From Sphagnum magellanicum (Eukaryota; Streptophyta; Sphagnopsida; Sphagnales; Sphagnaceae), in the NCBI GenBank assembly GCA_021904315.1, contig CM038920.1, positions 11,966,001 to 12,030,000 on the forward strand: 64,000 bases of DNA, in the 5' to 3' direction. Shown one piece after another: positions 48,787-59,719 of the stretch. Within the stretch, counting starts at the first letter, position 1, and every line of letters starts with the position of its first letter. A program made the translations under genes and the position numbers. The notes under the pieces are model-generated. The model was not told where the DNA came from, did not search any database, and saw nothing but the letters and a program-made list of their open reading frames with translations.

Positions 48787-49595
48787 TGTCGCAACCCCAT
48801 TTTGAAGGAAGTGTGAGGTCGCCACTCACACTCCCGAAAATGGGACTTGGGAGTCCCTCGAGACTCCCAAAAATTTAGAGCATGATTGCAGGGGTCAAAA
48901 CACCTTGCATTGAAGCGTTCTTTATATCGTTGAAAAGGTCTTGAAGTGTAGATGTCCAAAATGGCCTCGCATGAGCCGTTTGGACATTTGCAGCACAAGT
49001 TATGGTCAAAAGAAGGGCCGGGAGTTAAACTGGTAATTTGACTCCTGACCACTAAAAGTCGGGAATCGACCCAATCCCGATGTGTGTAGGGGGAGTGCGA
49101 CACACCTTTGGAAAGCTCTCAAGGAGAGCTACAACTTTGGTTTAGACCTCATCCTGATCCAAACTTGGGGCGAGAAATTATGAACGCCCAAAGTCTCGGG
49201 AGTCCAAACCGGGACAATTTCGGGACTCCACTTTGGGAGTCCCGGGAAAAAGAGCCATTTGGATGCAAGTGCGGTGGAGAGCTGTAGAGAATACTATATG
49301 GGGGAAGGTGGTGGCTTCCCCCGAATCCGGGCCGTGGTGAGTTAGGTGAGTCCAAGGTTGCTTGTGGCTTGTCCCAACACTGAAAGTGTGCAGAATGATT
49401 TCTAATCAACTTGTTGGTTGGATTTGGATGCAGGACCGAATAACTAAGTAGCTTGGCCCTCTTCCTAGTCTAATCCCGGAGCTTTCAGCACGCCCCTCTC
49501 ACCCCCTTTAGTGTTGGAAGCTGGGAGTGTGCCCCAAGTCCCCCACATTTCTGCAACTCGAGTGACGGGCTAACTAAGGACTTGGGAACGCGTTA
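48787..49595 (+). mobile_element. Solo LTR, family A copy 2 (809 bp)
   Basis: Starts TGTCGCAACCCC and ends ...CGCGTTA (the terminal CA mutated to TA). It is flanked by a perfect 5-bp duplication GTACA (48782-48786 and 49596-49600). It aligns in register with copy 1 at both ends and through internal blocks such as 'ccactaaaagtcg', 'ggaaggtggtggcttcc' and 'caacttgtt'. It is about 100 bp shorter, missing sequence near its 5' part. No internal retroelement sequence adjoins it. Confidence 0.87.
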
Positions 49596-49600
49596 GTACA

Positions 49601-50745
49601 TGCATATGTGGTTCAAAATTGGAGTTATAGGTACCTTTACTACTAAACTTGGAGAGGACGTGAAAAGGATTTGGTTCAAACAACTAAACAAACATGTTGG
49701 TGTAATCCTTTAAATCAAGTGTATGGAAGTTTAAGTATGTCATTACTTTTAAGCTTGTGTGTTTTGGTGCAAATGGTGTCACCACATTTGAATAAAAGTC
49801 ATTATTTAATTGAAAGATGAACGTGTTTTTTAAATGATTGGTGTGCATTGCACATGTGCATATTACACATATTACCATGTCATCTTCTATGTGAATGTGA
49901 TTACTTGTTAAATTTTCAATTTACCACACATTTATTACATCTTTGCTAAAAGAATTTCATTTTTTAAGATGAAAAATTTCAAATTAGTCACATGGTATCC
50001 AAACATGGTTCAAACTATGTGAAATGTTATGGTTCAATATTCTTTCAACTTTCATCAAGATTAAAAATCATTTAAATTGTTTTTGAAATATATTTATGTT
50101 TTTTAGTACATGGTGAATGCAAGGTATGGTGGCTCACTTTTGGTGTCACATTGGTATTTTTTGTTGGGTACCCCTTGTTCAAAGGCATATGGTGAGTAGT
50201 ATATTTTTAAATATATTAATTGGTAATTGAATGTAAAATTACAACTTTATTATGAAAATATTTGTGTAGTTGTTTATTGATAAAAAATTCATATGCTAGT
50301 AGTAATGGACTTTTGAAGTTCAAAATTATGGACTGGTTAATTGAATAGAATGATAGAAAATTGAAAGGTTCATTTTAAATTTTATTCAAAATTATCTATA
50401 GTGACCTAGCATATGAGTTAGAATGAAATAATACACTTTTATGTGAAAAAGTTCCTTAAGAATCATAACCAAATTTTACTTAAGAACTTTGAATGCTTTA
50501 AATTAACTTGTATTTTCATAGCATTGTTGTTTTTCATTCATTTTCAAATTTTTTTTCAAAGGTGCATATATTTGGAATCTCTACTTGGGTTCTTATTAAT
50601 ATGGATTTTATTGTTTTTAATACATGGAATTTATTACCATTTAACAAATGGTACCACAAAAAGTTAAAAATTTAACATTAGAACGTGGAATTTTGTGGGA
50701 TTCAATTATTTTAAAAAGCAAGTCACCATATTGTGCATTTACCTT
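49601..50745. other. AT-rich spacer, nothing recognised
   Basis: A + frame at 50443-50667 is Phe/Leu/Ile-rich simply because of T-rich composition. No motif. Confidence 0.45.
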
Positions 50746-50751
50746 GCATAG

Positions 50752-50975
50752 GTACACTACATTTGTTTCCACAAATATATTCCAATCTCCCACTTTATGA
50801 AATAAAATGAAATAATTTTTTTAGTATCTTGTCTAGGTTATATTTTAACATAATATGCAAAAATATTGTGAAATTCTTTCAAAATTTTGAGGTTGGATAC
50901 ACTCAAATATGCACACCCTTCAAAAGTAATACAATGTGACACCCCAAATGGGGTCACCGTAGTGTGCTTTCACCC
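50752..50975 (+). repeat. Inverted repeat, left arm (about 220 bp)
   Basis: Matches the reverse complement of 51998-52215 through long blocks: 'caatctccca.ttta', 'aaaatgaaat.gaataat', 'ggttatatt.taacata', 'tcaaaattttgaggt.gga', 'acaatgtgacacccca' and 'ggggtcacc.ta.tgtgctt'. The arms face each other across about 1.0 kb. They may be terminal inverted repeats of a non-autonomous DNA transposon, or two opposed copies of one repeat. Confidence 0.75.
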
Positions 50976-51699
50976 TTTAGTGAACTATTTCAAATTTTCA
51001 AAGATGTTACATGTAATGTTGATGCATAATGTTTTATCTTTATATAATGGAATAAGCAACATAATGAGTATGATGCCTTCAAGTTCAACAACAAATTATA
51101 CACGTTTCACAAAATTCATCAAGTGCCATTCACATTATGAGCATGGTGACAAAAGATGATTGATTGTGTTAATGCAATCTATATTTAAGGGGAATGCACA
51201 TATATTAACATATGTTTTGATTAATGAATTTGATAGGTGTTTCCCCTTTTAGGACCTTATGAATGCAATTGGGATTTTATAGCCCCATTATTGGTTATAG
51301 CCATACGTCCATAATTTATCCTTTCTTGCCCATTTAGCCATCCTCACACTTCATTTATACTATTTTAAGTCCATGCTTAATGTTGGCATGATTGCCCCCT
51401 TGCTTGACAAATCACTTATAGTTCAACAAAGATTATTTTTTGCCATCACCATGCTTGCTGCAGAAAATGAAATTTATGACTATAGAAATGATGGTTGTTT
51501 AAGACACATCCAACTCCATGACCATATGGTCAACTTGAACTTGTTGTTTTTACCATAATCACTTCCATGGCCACATTCTTGATTGTGTCTTCCATGATAA
51601 CAATCACAAAGGACACATCTATGATGCATATCCAACCATTGGATCTACAATATGTTGTGAAAATTATTAGGTTTTCCATCCAATGATTAGTATTATGTG

Positions 51700-51985
51700 G
51701 CAACCTAAGCTAGGAAACCTAGGCTAGGTTATATAACCTAGATTGGCTAATTAATTTAAACTAGGTAGCCTATCCTAAGCATATACATTTATCTACCAGT
51801 ATGAGGATTTGAACCCTTCAACTCCACATTGAAGGATTGAATCTTTAATCATTGCACCACTTTATCATCGAATGATAACTTTTGTCATCATTATTATGAT
51901 TTTTTTCCCTAACCTATTAATTAGGTAGCCTAACCTAGTTACTCTAAGTTAGTATAAGTTCTCTAGAGTTCCTAAGCTATTGTAA
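51700..51985. repeat. CCTAGG/TAGGTT-rich low-complexity blocks
   Basis: 'aacctaggctaggtt'-like palindromic words at about 51703-51780 and again at 51908-51985 ('aattaggtagcctaacctag'), inside the 1-kb space between the inverted repeats. Confidence 0.5.
51805..51860 (-). other. tRNA-like fossil (possible SINE head)
   Basis: On the minus strand, GTGGTGCAATGATTAAAG (A-box-like) is followed about 30 bases on by GGGTTCAAATCC, which differs from the tRNA B-box consensus at one position. The spacing is about right for a tRNA gene, but pairing of an acceptor stem is not evident. Probably tRNA-derived repeat sequence. Confidence 0.35.
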
Positions 51986-51997
51986 AAGAATAATTGG

Positions 51998-52215
51998 GCA
52001 AAAGCACATTATGGTGACCCCTTTAGGGTGTCACATTGTACTACTTTTGAGGGATGTGCATGTTTGAATGCATCCACCTCAAATTTTCAAAATACTTTCA
52101 TAATATTTTATGTTAGAATATAACCCAAGCAAGAGATTAGAAAAGAAATTATTCCATTTCATTTTATAAAATGGGAGATTGGGGTAAAAATGTGGTAAAA
52201 TGAACTAGTGTTACA
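51998..52215 (-). repeat. Inverted repeat, right arm (about 218 bp)
   Basis: Reverse-complement partner of 50752-50975. Similarity fades outwards into the AT-rich flank and inwards after 'gtgctt'. No clean target duplication was found just outside the arms. Confidence 0.75.
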
Positions 52216-53582
52216 GTAACTACTACTGAATTTGAAATGTAATTTGTACCATTCTATCACATGATGTCCAAATTTGCAAAAACTTTATCATTATGGTGAC
52301 AATATTGTTATTTTCTAAGCATTACAAAAAATTGATATTTTTCCAATAGCCTTGAGGTCTCCAAAAGCATTGTAAACTTGTTGTAGGTAATGTTTTTTGT
52401 ATTGAATTGTCTTAAATTACACCCCAAATTTTTTTTTTTATTACAACACATCAATTGAAGCCAAACATGGCATTTCCAAACAAATGTTAAAGATCGTGAT
52501 TTATTTCAAAATTACACTACAAATGCACACATTAAAATAATGAAAAAATAATTTTGCAAGCTATGTCACATAATTTCCCATGTTTTAAACAACAAAATTT
52601 AATCAAGTTACAAGTTTCATGGACAAACACATGTACACATGTGCATTTATGTTCACAAATGTTTTCATACTCTGTGCACACATATATAATTGTTTATAAA
52701 TGCCATAAATAAATAATCTTGAAGTTTTAGTATTGTATGGATGAAATATTAGGGATCATTGATGAAAAACCGACTTGTATTTTATGTCTGTAGATCGAAT
52801 ATCAATGGTGTAGTTCAAATGCCATGCCATTTGACTAATCTAATTCGTTCAAATGTTAAGGTTTGGTGCTCAATGGGGTTGGGATGCTTGTGATTATGTG
52901 TTGTTGCAACTTGAAGTCTATGGTGTGTGAAATGTGGGTGACAATGCACAGGAAGGTGTGGTTTAGGGTTTTTATGTTGTGTGTGAGTGTTTTGTGTGCA
53001 AACTCTAGGTGGGAATGCATGGGAAGGTTGTTTTGAATTTGTTATTTCTTTGTGTGTGCATTGCCATGCGTAGTTCGCGTAAGATGAGTGTTCATAACCT
53101 TCATGTGAACCAAGTGTGGAAAGCTATTTGGGAAACCTTGAAATGCACGAAGATTCTCAAAGACAATAAATAAGAAGAAATGTTTGATACAAAGTTTTTT
53201 CTAACCCCAACCCAAAGTCTAAGAGAATTCCAAAGTATAAATGAAGAGTTTGATCTTAGGTGTAATTGGGAACTTAATAGGCAACGATTATAACACCTAA
53301 TATTTTTGCATGAAAAGATTATTTCTTATTTGTTGGATCGTGTGTGTGCTTGGGAAGAATTTGAAAGCAGACACTTGAAAGCATCCACAAATGAACTCAC
53401 AAAAGCTCAAATGCATTACCCTCTTGAATCCCCACATGGCATTACATCTTCTGTTGTAGGAGCTCAAAGTTTTAAACATGGTTTTGAATTTTAGAATGGT
53501 GGTACATCATTTTCTATTTTAGAGTTCAAAGTTGTAACCATGGTTTTGTTGAATCATTTTCCCTTGTAAAGGTAAGCTTCTA
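52216..53582. other. AT-rich spacer left of the copia element
   Basis: No gene recognised. The frame at 53306-53494 (MHEKIISYLLDRVCAWEEF start) is not low complexity and may be a scrap of transposon coding sequence, but no motif supports this. Confidence 0.4.
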
Positions 53583-53587
53583 TGGGA

Positions 53588-53900
53588 TGTTGAGAATTCA
53601 AGCTCAACTAGTTAGGTTTCATTAGTTACTAGAGTAAGAAAGTAACTAGGTTACTTTCTCAAGGTTGAATTACTTTCGTTACTTATTTTAGTTTGGTTAT
53701 TTGTGGTTTGGTCTTGTTGTTAAATACCTTGGTGTTGATGGTTTGCTTCTCTTTTTTTCATTACACAAGTTTGTGTATTTCTTGTGACAAGAACCTTGGA
53801 GAGTTCTTGATGTTGTGTTTTGTGTTGTGAGCATTATGTTGTAGTTTCCTTTCAATAAAGATTTATGTTTACACTTGAGTAGATTTCCTATTTGTTAACA
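53588..53900 (+). repeat. 5' LTR of the copia element
   Basis: 313 bp, starts TGTTGAGAATTC and ends TTGTTAACA. Contains an 'aataaa' signal in 'tttcaataaagattt' near its 3' end, the likely polyadenylation site of the retroelement RNA. Differs from the 3' LTR at five positions, all transitions. Confidence 0.96.
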
Positions 53901-53912
53901 TGGTATCAGAGC
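53901..53912 (+). other. Primer binding site (initiator tRNA-Met type)
   Basis: TGGTATCAGAGC follows the 5' LTR with no gap. It is the standard plant retrotransposon site complementary to the 3' end of initiator tRNA-Met and primes minus-strand DNA synthesis. Confidence 0.93.
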
Positions 53913-55134
53913 TTAGGTTGTTTGGTGAGAAAGTTGAAAGAGGTCTAGAGCTAGAAAGTCTCTAGAACTAGAGCTTGAGAGTCTCTAATAATATCATAGG
54001 AGTTTTTCAAGTGCAAAAAAGAAAAAGGGAAAGGAAAGAAGTGAAGAGAAAGAAAAGAAAAGAAAAGAGGTGAGAGGAGATCAACATATCAAAGTTGTGG
54101 AAGTCAGATCTTTAAACCTAGATCTAGATATACTGTGAAAAGATCTTGAAGTGAAACTTGGAGGGATTATAGAAGACTATAAGACGCTTCTATTCTCAAA
54201 TTTTCAAAAGAAAAAGATATGTTTTGTGAGAGTTATGAGCTTTTGAAGACTCTGTGCCAGATCTGGTTTTTTGGTCATATCTCCTTTGTTTGAGCTTTTT
54301 TGGATCTGCAGCTTTGGGATTTTATAGATCATATAGGAATACATGTGTGAGAGAAATTTCATGTCATTTGGATATATATTGAGAGAGATCCAAGCATCTA
54401 AAGTTTCAGTCTTAGTTTTGAAGTCAGTTTCTTTTGAAAGTGATATCTCTTTGTGGTCATCATTAATAGAGCTGAAATTTTGAGTAGATATAGAAGACAT
54501 ATATGTTATGTGTCTCCCAAAATCTCAAGGATTTTGGAGTTGCTGAGAGCAAGTTGTAAATCATTTTGTGTTCAGGTCCCAGTTTGAGGTGACTTCAAAG
54601 AAGTAGCAAGATCTCCCATTTTATGGAGTTAAATGAGCTGAAATTTTGAGAGAAGTTAGTAGACATAGTTGTTCATGTTTCACCAAAATTTCAGAACGAT
54701 TCAAGGTCATATGTGTGTGGAGTAGTTTTGCAAAGTTGCTGTGACAAAAGTTGTTTTGAGAAAACATCAAAGCAAAGTTTTGAAGTGGAGCAAATACATC
54801 TTGGGAGAACTTGAAGGAAGGAGTTTGGAGATTGGGAAGTGCAAATACATTATCAAGACCTTCGTACAAAAGTGTGGTATGTAATCATGTATTTAATACC
54901 ATACGAAATATTATACGAAATACGTACCTATACATAAAAACTATGTATAGTATAGAATTTCATATAATACTCAAGACATACATACATATGCAAGGTTCAT
55001 ATGGTTCAGCCCTAACCCTAACCCTAATCCTAGAAACCTAAGGAAGGAAAACCCTAAACCTAACCCTAGAAACCCAAGGAAGGAATTAAAATCATTGTGA
55101 AACCCCAAGAAGACATTGAGTGGTGCCTTGAGAG
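53913..55134 (+). other. Untranslated leader of the copia element
   Basis: 1.2 kb between the primer site and gag start, long for a copia element. Purine-rich near 54030-54075 (repeated agaaa). Near 55009-55085 it holds telomere-like CCCTAA units and a tandem duplication. No conserved protein on either strand. Confidence 0.7.
55009..55085 (+). repeat. Telomere-like CCCTAA units in a tandem duplication
   Basis: Three CCCTAA-type units are followed by 'cctagaaac(c)taaggaagga'. A second version then follows with 'ccctaaacctaaccctagaaacccaaggaagga'. So a roughly 40-bp unit combining telobox-like sequence and 'aaggaagga' is duplicated inside the retrotransposon leader. It is not a chromosome end. 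Confidence 0.65.
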
Positions 55135-56080
55135 ATGGCGGACGTCCTTTCTCAAATTGCAATTAAGAAACTAGACAAGAACAATTTCCAAGTGTGGAAA
55201 TTTAGGATTATGAATTTCTTGATGGGGAAAGGCTACTGGGAATTCATAACTGGTGATGAGACAGAACCTCCTCTCCCAGAGAACCCCACACAATAGCAAA
55301 TTCAAGCCAAAAAAACTTGGCATGAAAAAGAAAGGAAAGTCTTGTATTGGCTTTCTATGAGTGTGTCCGATTCCATGATTGTGCATATTCAAGATGCAAA
55401 ATCACCCGAGCAAGCTTGGGATACATTGGTGAAAATGTATAGCACCAATACACAAGCCCGCAAAATGCAGCTAAGCAAAAGTTGCATAATCTCCAGAAAA
55501 ACAAAATGAACATCAATGACTATTCTACAAAGGTGAAAAACCTTGCAGATGCTCTTGCATCTGTAGGAGCCCCTGTAGATCATGAAGATTTAGTCGTCGT
55601 GACCTTAAATGGACTTGGAAAAGACTATAGTTAGTTCCGTACTTCAATTGCAGTTCGAGAAACATTTCCCAACTTCCAAGATTTAATAACACTACTTATA
55701 AGTGAAGAGATGAGAATTGTTGGTACTTCATCCAATGGAGGATCACAAGAAAGTGATTTCTACTCAAATACCAATAGAGGTAGAGGCAAAGGTGGTAAAA
55801 CCTCATTTCGAGGTCGACCCGGAAGCTCGCATGGTGGACATCATCAACATGAAGGTCAAGCTCATGGAGGTGGACGAAGAAACTTTGGAGGAAGAGGAAG
55901 TCGAGGAAGTCATGGAGGTCGTGGTGGAAGCCATCGAGGTCAACAACCAAATAGCGATTCAAATTGCTATTACTGCGGGAAACCTGGGCACATGGCCAAA
56001 AACTGTTATCAAAGGGAGCATGATGCACGAAGTGGAAAGCTGCAACAAGGGAATTATGCATCAACTAGCAATCAAGGTGA
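55135..56080 (+). pseudogene. copia gag (broken)
   Basis: Starts ATGGCGGAC. The capsid-like region (KKLDKNNFQVWKFRIMNFL, then YWLSMSVSD and PEQAWDTL) matches the gag of plant copia elements. TAG replaces codon 54 (55294-55296), a one-base loss near 55471 shifts the frame, and TAG recurs at 55632-55634. From 55710 the frame is open and encodes a Gly/Arg/His-rich stretch, then a CX2CX4HX4C zinc knuckle (YCGKPGHMAKNCY, about 55970-56008) for RNA packaging. Two of the stops are CAG-to-TAG-type changes. Confidence 0.88.
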
Positions 56081-57875
56081 TGAGCAATTGTTTGTGATGC
56101 AGCACATGGCAAATTCAATGATAGGAGGTGTATCAGACAACAATGTCTGGTATGTGGATTCTGGAGCTTCAAACCACATGACTAGCCATGGAGAATGGTT
56201 TAGAGATGCAAAGGATTTGAAGACACCAGGGTTTGTGGAAACTGGTGATGACACTACACATCCCATCACATAAATTGGCAAGGTGCCATTGTCCATGCAA
56301 GATGGGCAAACAAAGTACCTGAAAGATGTACTTCATGTTCCAACCATAACAAAAAATTTGGTCTCTGTAGGCCAGATGGTGGAACAAGGTTTACAGGTGA
56401 CATTTAACCCAAATGGATGTTTTATGGAAGACATGAAGAACCAAGGCAAATTGATTGCAAAAGGAGAAAGGAATGGACGAATGTTCACCTTGGATGTGAA
56501 CATGCATGAGGTGAATTCCATGTTATTCACACATGGAAAAGAAGTTGGAGACATTGGAATTTGGCACAAGCGGGTTGGCCATGTTAATCTCCAACGTCTT
56601 AAGCTCATGGAGAAACAAAATCTTGTTGGAGGTCTTCCAAAATTTGGAGCAGAAAAGGTGATGTCAAAGGTTTGTGAAGCATGCCAATTGGGGAAGCAAG
56701 CTAGGCATCCATTCCCAACTCAAACAACTCATGTAAATTCCAAACCTTTGGAAATGATCCACTCAGATGTGTGGACCATGAAGATAGAATCCATTGGAGG
56801 ATGCAAGTACTACGTGAGTTTCATTGATGACCACACAAGGAAGGTGTGGGTCTACTTCATGAAACACAAAGGTGAAGTGTTTCAACATTTTTTGCATTTC
56901 AAAGCAATGGTGGAGAAGGAGAAGGGTGTGAGCATCAAATGCCTAAGGTCCAATGGAGGGGGAGAATATTTTTCAAATGAATTCAGTGAGTACTTGAAGG
57001 AGCATGGGATTCAAAGGAAATACTCATGTAGTTATTCCCCACAACATAATGGAGTTGCTGAAAGGAAAAACAGGCACATTGCAGAAATAGCACGTGCCAT
57101 GTTGAATGAGAAGAATTTGCCAAATTACTTTTGGGCAGAAGCGGTAGCAACTGTAGTCTACATCATGAATCGAACACCCACAGCGGCAGTTCATAGCATG
57201 ACACCTGAAGAAAAATTCACAGGCAAGAAACCGGATGTTTCACACCTCAGAGTGTTTGGTTGCATTGCATACGTGCATGTTCTTGATGAGAAGAGATCAA
57301 AACTAGACCCAAAAGCTGAAAAATGTATCTTCATTGGATACTCCTTAGAACAAAAGGGATATAGATGTTTCAGTCCTTCCACTCGGAAGTTGCAAGTGAG
57401 TAGAGATGTTGTGTTTGATGAGATGGTTAGTTGGTATTCACCACTGAAGGTAGCAGAAGATGGAGAAGCTAGAAATGGTGATGTTTCATCAAATGTGGAA
57501 CAAGAATCACAATTAATTAGTGGACCACAAGAGTCTTCAATTAGTGGGTCTAGTAGCACTCCATGGAAAGGAAGATTAAGATCTTCAAACATTGTACATG
57601 GTAGTTCTCAAACATCATCTAGAAATCCTTATGTAGATGGTGAATCAAGTGAGTCAGAGAAAAGTGAAGGTGAAGAATCAAGAATCGCTTCAGTTACTAC
57701 TCCTGGAGTTCGGATGGCCAAGAAAGCTTTGAAAACACCTGACAACAATAGTGGAGTACGAAGATCCACACGAGTCAAGTACCCTGTACAAAGATTCACA
57801 TATGATGGCTTTGTAACTCATCATTACGCATACATGGTGAGAGTTATACAAGAGGTTGAACCCACTTGTTTTTAA
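56081..57875 (+). pseudogene. copia protease and integrase (broken)
   Basis: The protease active site VDSGAS lies at 56154-56171. TAA at 56271-56273 separates it from a 530-codon open stretch. That stretch has the GAG-pre-integrase zinc region (WHKRVGH, later CEACQLGK) and the integrase core. Catalytic Asp 1 is in HSDVW (56766-56768) and Glu in GVAERKN (57060-57062). The second Asp, expected in LRSDNGGEY, is replaced: the sequence reads LRSNGGGEY (56952-56954), which should abolish strand transfer. The C-terminal linker is Ser/Glu-rich and ends at TAA 57873-57875. Confidence 0.9.
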
Positions 57876-59429
57876 CAAGCGGTTGGAAACCCTAAGTGGG
57901 ACAATGCCATGGATGAAGAAATGGCGGCTTTGGATGCGAATGCTACTTGGGAATTGGTAGCTTTACCAGAAGACAAAAAAGCAATTGGGTGCAAATGGGT
58001 GTACAAAGTCAAACACAATGCAGATGGATCTGTGAGCAGATACAAAGCAAGATTGGTTGCCAAAGGTTATGCCCAAACGTATGGCATAGACTATGAGGAG
58101 ACCTATAGTCCAGTTGCCAAAATGACAACTGTAAGAGCAATCATTGCTATGGCAGCATCAAAAGGATGGTCTTTACATCAAATGGATGTAAAGAATGCCT
58201 TTCTTCATGGAGATCTACAGGAAGAAGTGTACATGGAACAACCACCAGGTTATGTGGACCAAACACATCCTAACTTGGTTTGTAGGTTGAAGAAAGCTCT
58301 GTATGGCTTGAAGTAAGCTCCTAGAGCTTGGTCAGACAAGATAGGTCAATATCTTGTCACAAGTGGATTTCAAACATCCAATGCAGATTTTTCATTATAT
58401 GTGAAAAAGACAGATCATGGGATTGTAGTCATAGTCATCTATGTTGATGACTTGATTATCACAGGAGATAGTGATGCAGACATCTCTGATTTGAAGAAGC
58501 TTTTGAAGCAAAAGTTTGAGATGAAGGATTTGGGAAAATTGCGTTATTTCCTCGGCATTGAGGTAATCCAGTCTCCTAAAGGGATATGGTTACTACAAAG
58601 GCAATATGCTTTGAACAAATTGTCCGAATATGGGATGACGGGTTGTAAACCCATTTCAATTCCATTTGAGCAAAATGTGAAGTTAAGTGTAGATGAAGGA
58701 GAGCTCGTGGAGGATACCATTATGTACAGACGCATAGTGGGGAGTTTGATTTACATGACCATCACAAGGCCAGATTTGAATTATGCAGTTGGAGTGGTGA
58801 GTCAATTCATGCAAACACCACGAAAGCCACATTTGGATGCAGTGAGGCGCATACTGAGGTACATAAAACATACCTTGCAGTGTGGAATTTTTTATGAATC
58901 CAAGAGCTAGTTACAAGTACATGGATACACGGATGATGATTGGGCTGGCAATGTTTCAGATAGAAGATCAACCAGTGGCTTCATGTTTTCTTTTGGAAGT
59001 GGTGCTGTTAGTTGGAGCAGTAAGAAACAACCAACAGTTGCATTATCAAGCATAGAAGCAGAATATAGAGGTGCAGCAATTGCTACATGTGAAGTAGTTT
59101 GGTTACAAAAACTACTCTCAGATTTGGGACAGTCAGTGGATGCTCCTGTTGTCATCTATTGTGATAACATTAGTAGCATACTACTTGCTAACAACCCGGT
59201 CTATCATGCTAAGACAAAGCACATTGAGGTGCACTACCACTTTATTAGAGAAAAAGTTCTAGCAAAAGAAATTGACCTCATTCATGTCAGTACTGAAGAT
59301 CAAGTTGTTGACATTTTCACAAAGGCTTTAGGTACAGACAAGCTAAGGAAGTTTCGAAAAATGCTTGGTGTACTAGAAGTGGATTTGAGCTTGAGGGGGA
59401 GTGTTGAGAATTCAAGCTCAATTAGTTAG
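57876..59429 (+). pseudogene. copia reverse transcriptase and RNase H (broken)
   Basis: Same frame as integrase. The RT start is [20 protein letters not shown], then [20 protein letters not shown] and the catalytic YVDD (58440-58451), all intact. TAA at 58314-58316 replaces the Gln expected after ALYGLK. TAG at 58908-58910 falls just before RNase H. RNase H keeps its acidic residues in GYTDDDWAG, SSIEAEY and IYCDN. The frame runs through the polypurine tract and stops inside the 3' LTR at 59427-59429, as in many copia elements. Confidence 0.92.
59390..59401 (+). other. Polypurine tract
   Basis: 'cttgagggggag' lies immediately before the 3' LTR. Primes plus-strand DNA synthesis. Confidence 0.9.
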
Positions 59430-59714
59430 GTTTCATTAGTTACTAGAGTAAGAAAGTAACTAGGTTACTTTCTCAAGGTTGAATTACTTTCGTTACTTAT
59501 TTTAGTTTGGTTATTTGTGGTTTGGTCTTGTTGTTAAATACCTTGGTGTTGATGGTTTGCTTCTCTTTTCTTCATTACACAAGTTTGTGTATTTCTTGTG
59601 ACAAAAACCTTGGAGAGTTCTTGATGTTGTGTTTTGTGTTGTGAGCATTATGTTGTAGTTTCCTTTCAATAAAGATTTATGTTTGCACTTGAGTAGATCT
59701 CCTATTTGTTAACA
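59402..59714 (+). repeat. 3' LTR of the copia element
   Basis: 313 bp, same ends as the 5' LTR. The five differences are all C/T or A/G changes. Followed directly by the target duplication TGGGA. Confidence 0.96.
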
Positions 59715-59719
59715 TGGGA

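Larger units (their letters stand above)
53588..59714 (+). mobile_element. Ty1-copia LTR retrotransposon, structurally complete, inactivated
   Basis: 6127 bp from TGTTGAG to TTAACA with perfect target duplications TGGGA (53583-53587 and 59715-59719). Order is 5' LTR, primer site, a long 1.2-kb leader, gag, protease, integrase, reverse transcriptase, RNase H, polypurine tract, 3' LTR. Integrase before reverse transcriptase defines the copia superfamily. The LTRs are both 313 bp and differ at 5 sites, about 98.4% identical, so insertion is fairly recent on the genome's time scale. The single gag-pol frame has six nonsense codons (55294, 55632, 56271, 57873, 58314, 58908), one frameshift near 55471 and an altered integrase catalytic residue. 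It could move only by borrowing proteins from intact relatives. Confidence 0.96.

Noticed and set aside
48762..49409. Minus-strand frames of 113 and 86 codons
   Set aside because: They lie within solo LTR copy 2; shared with copy 1 only as non-coding repeat sequence.
51805..51860. Functional tRNA gene
   Set aside because: B box is good but no acceptor stem or convincing cloverleaf; treated as a fossil.
55009..55085. Telomere or chromosome end
   Set aside because: Only a few units, inside a retrotransposon with intact flanks on both sides.
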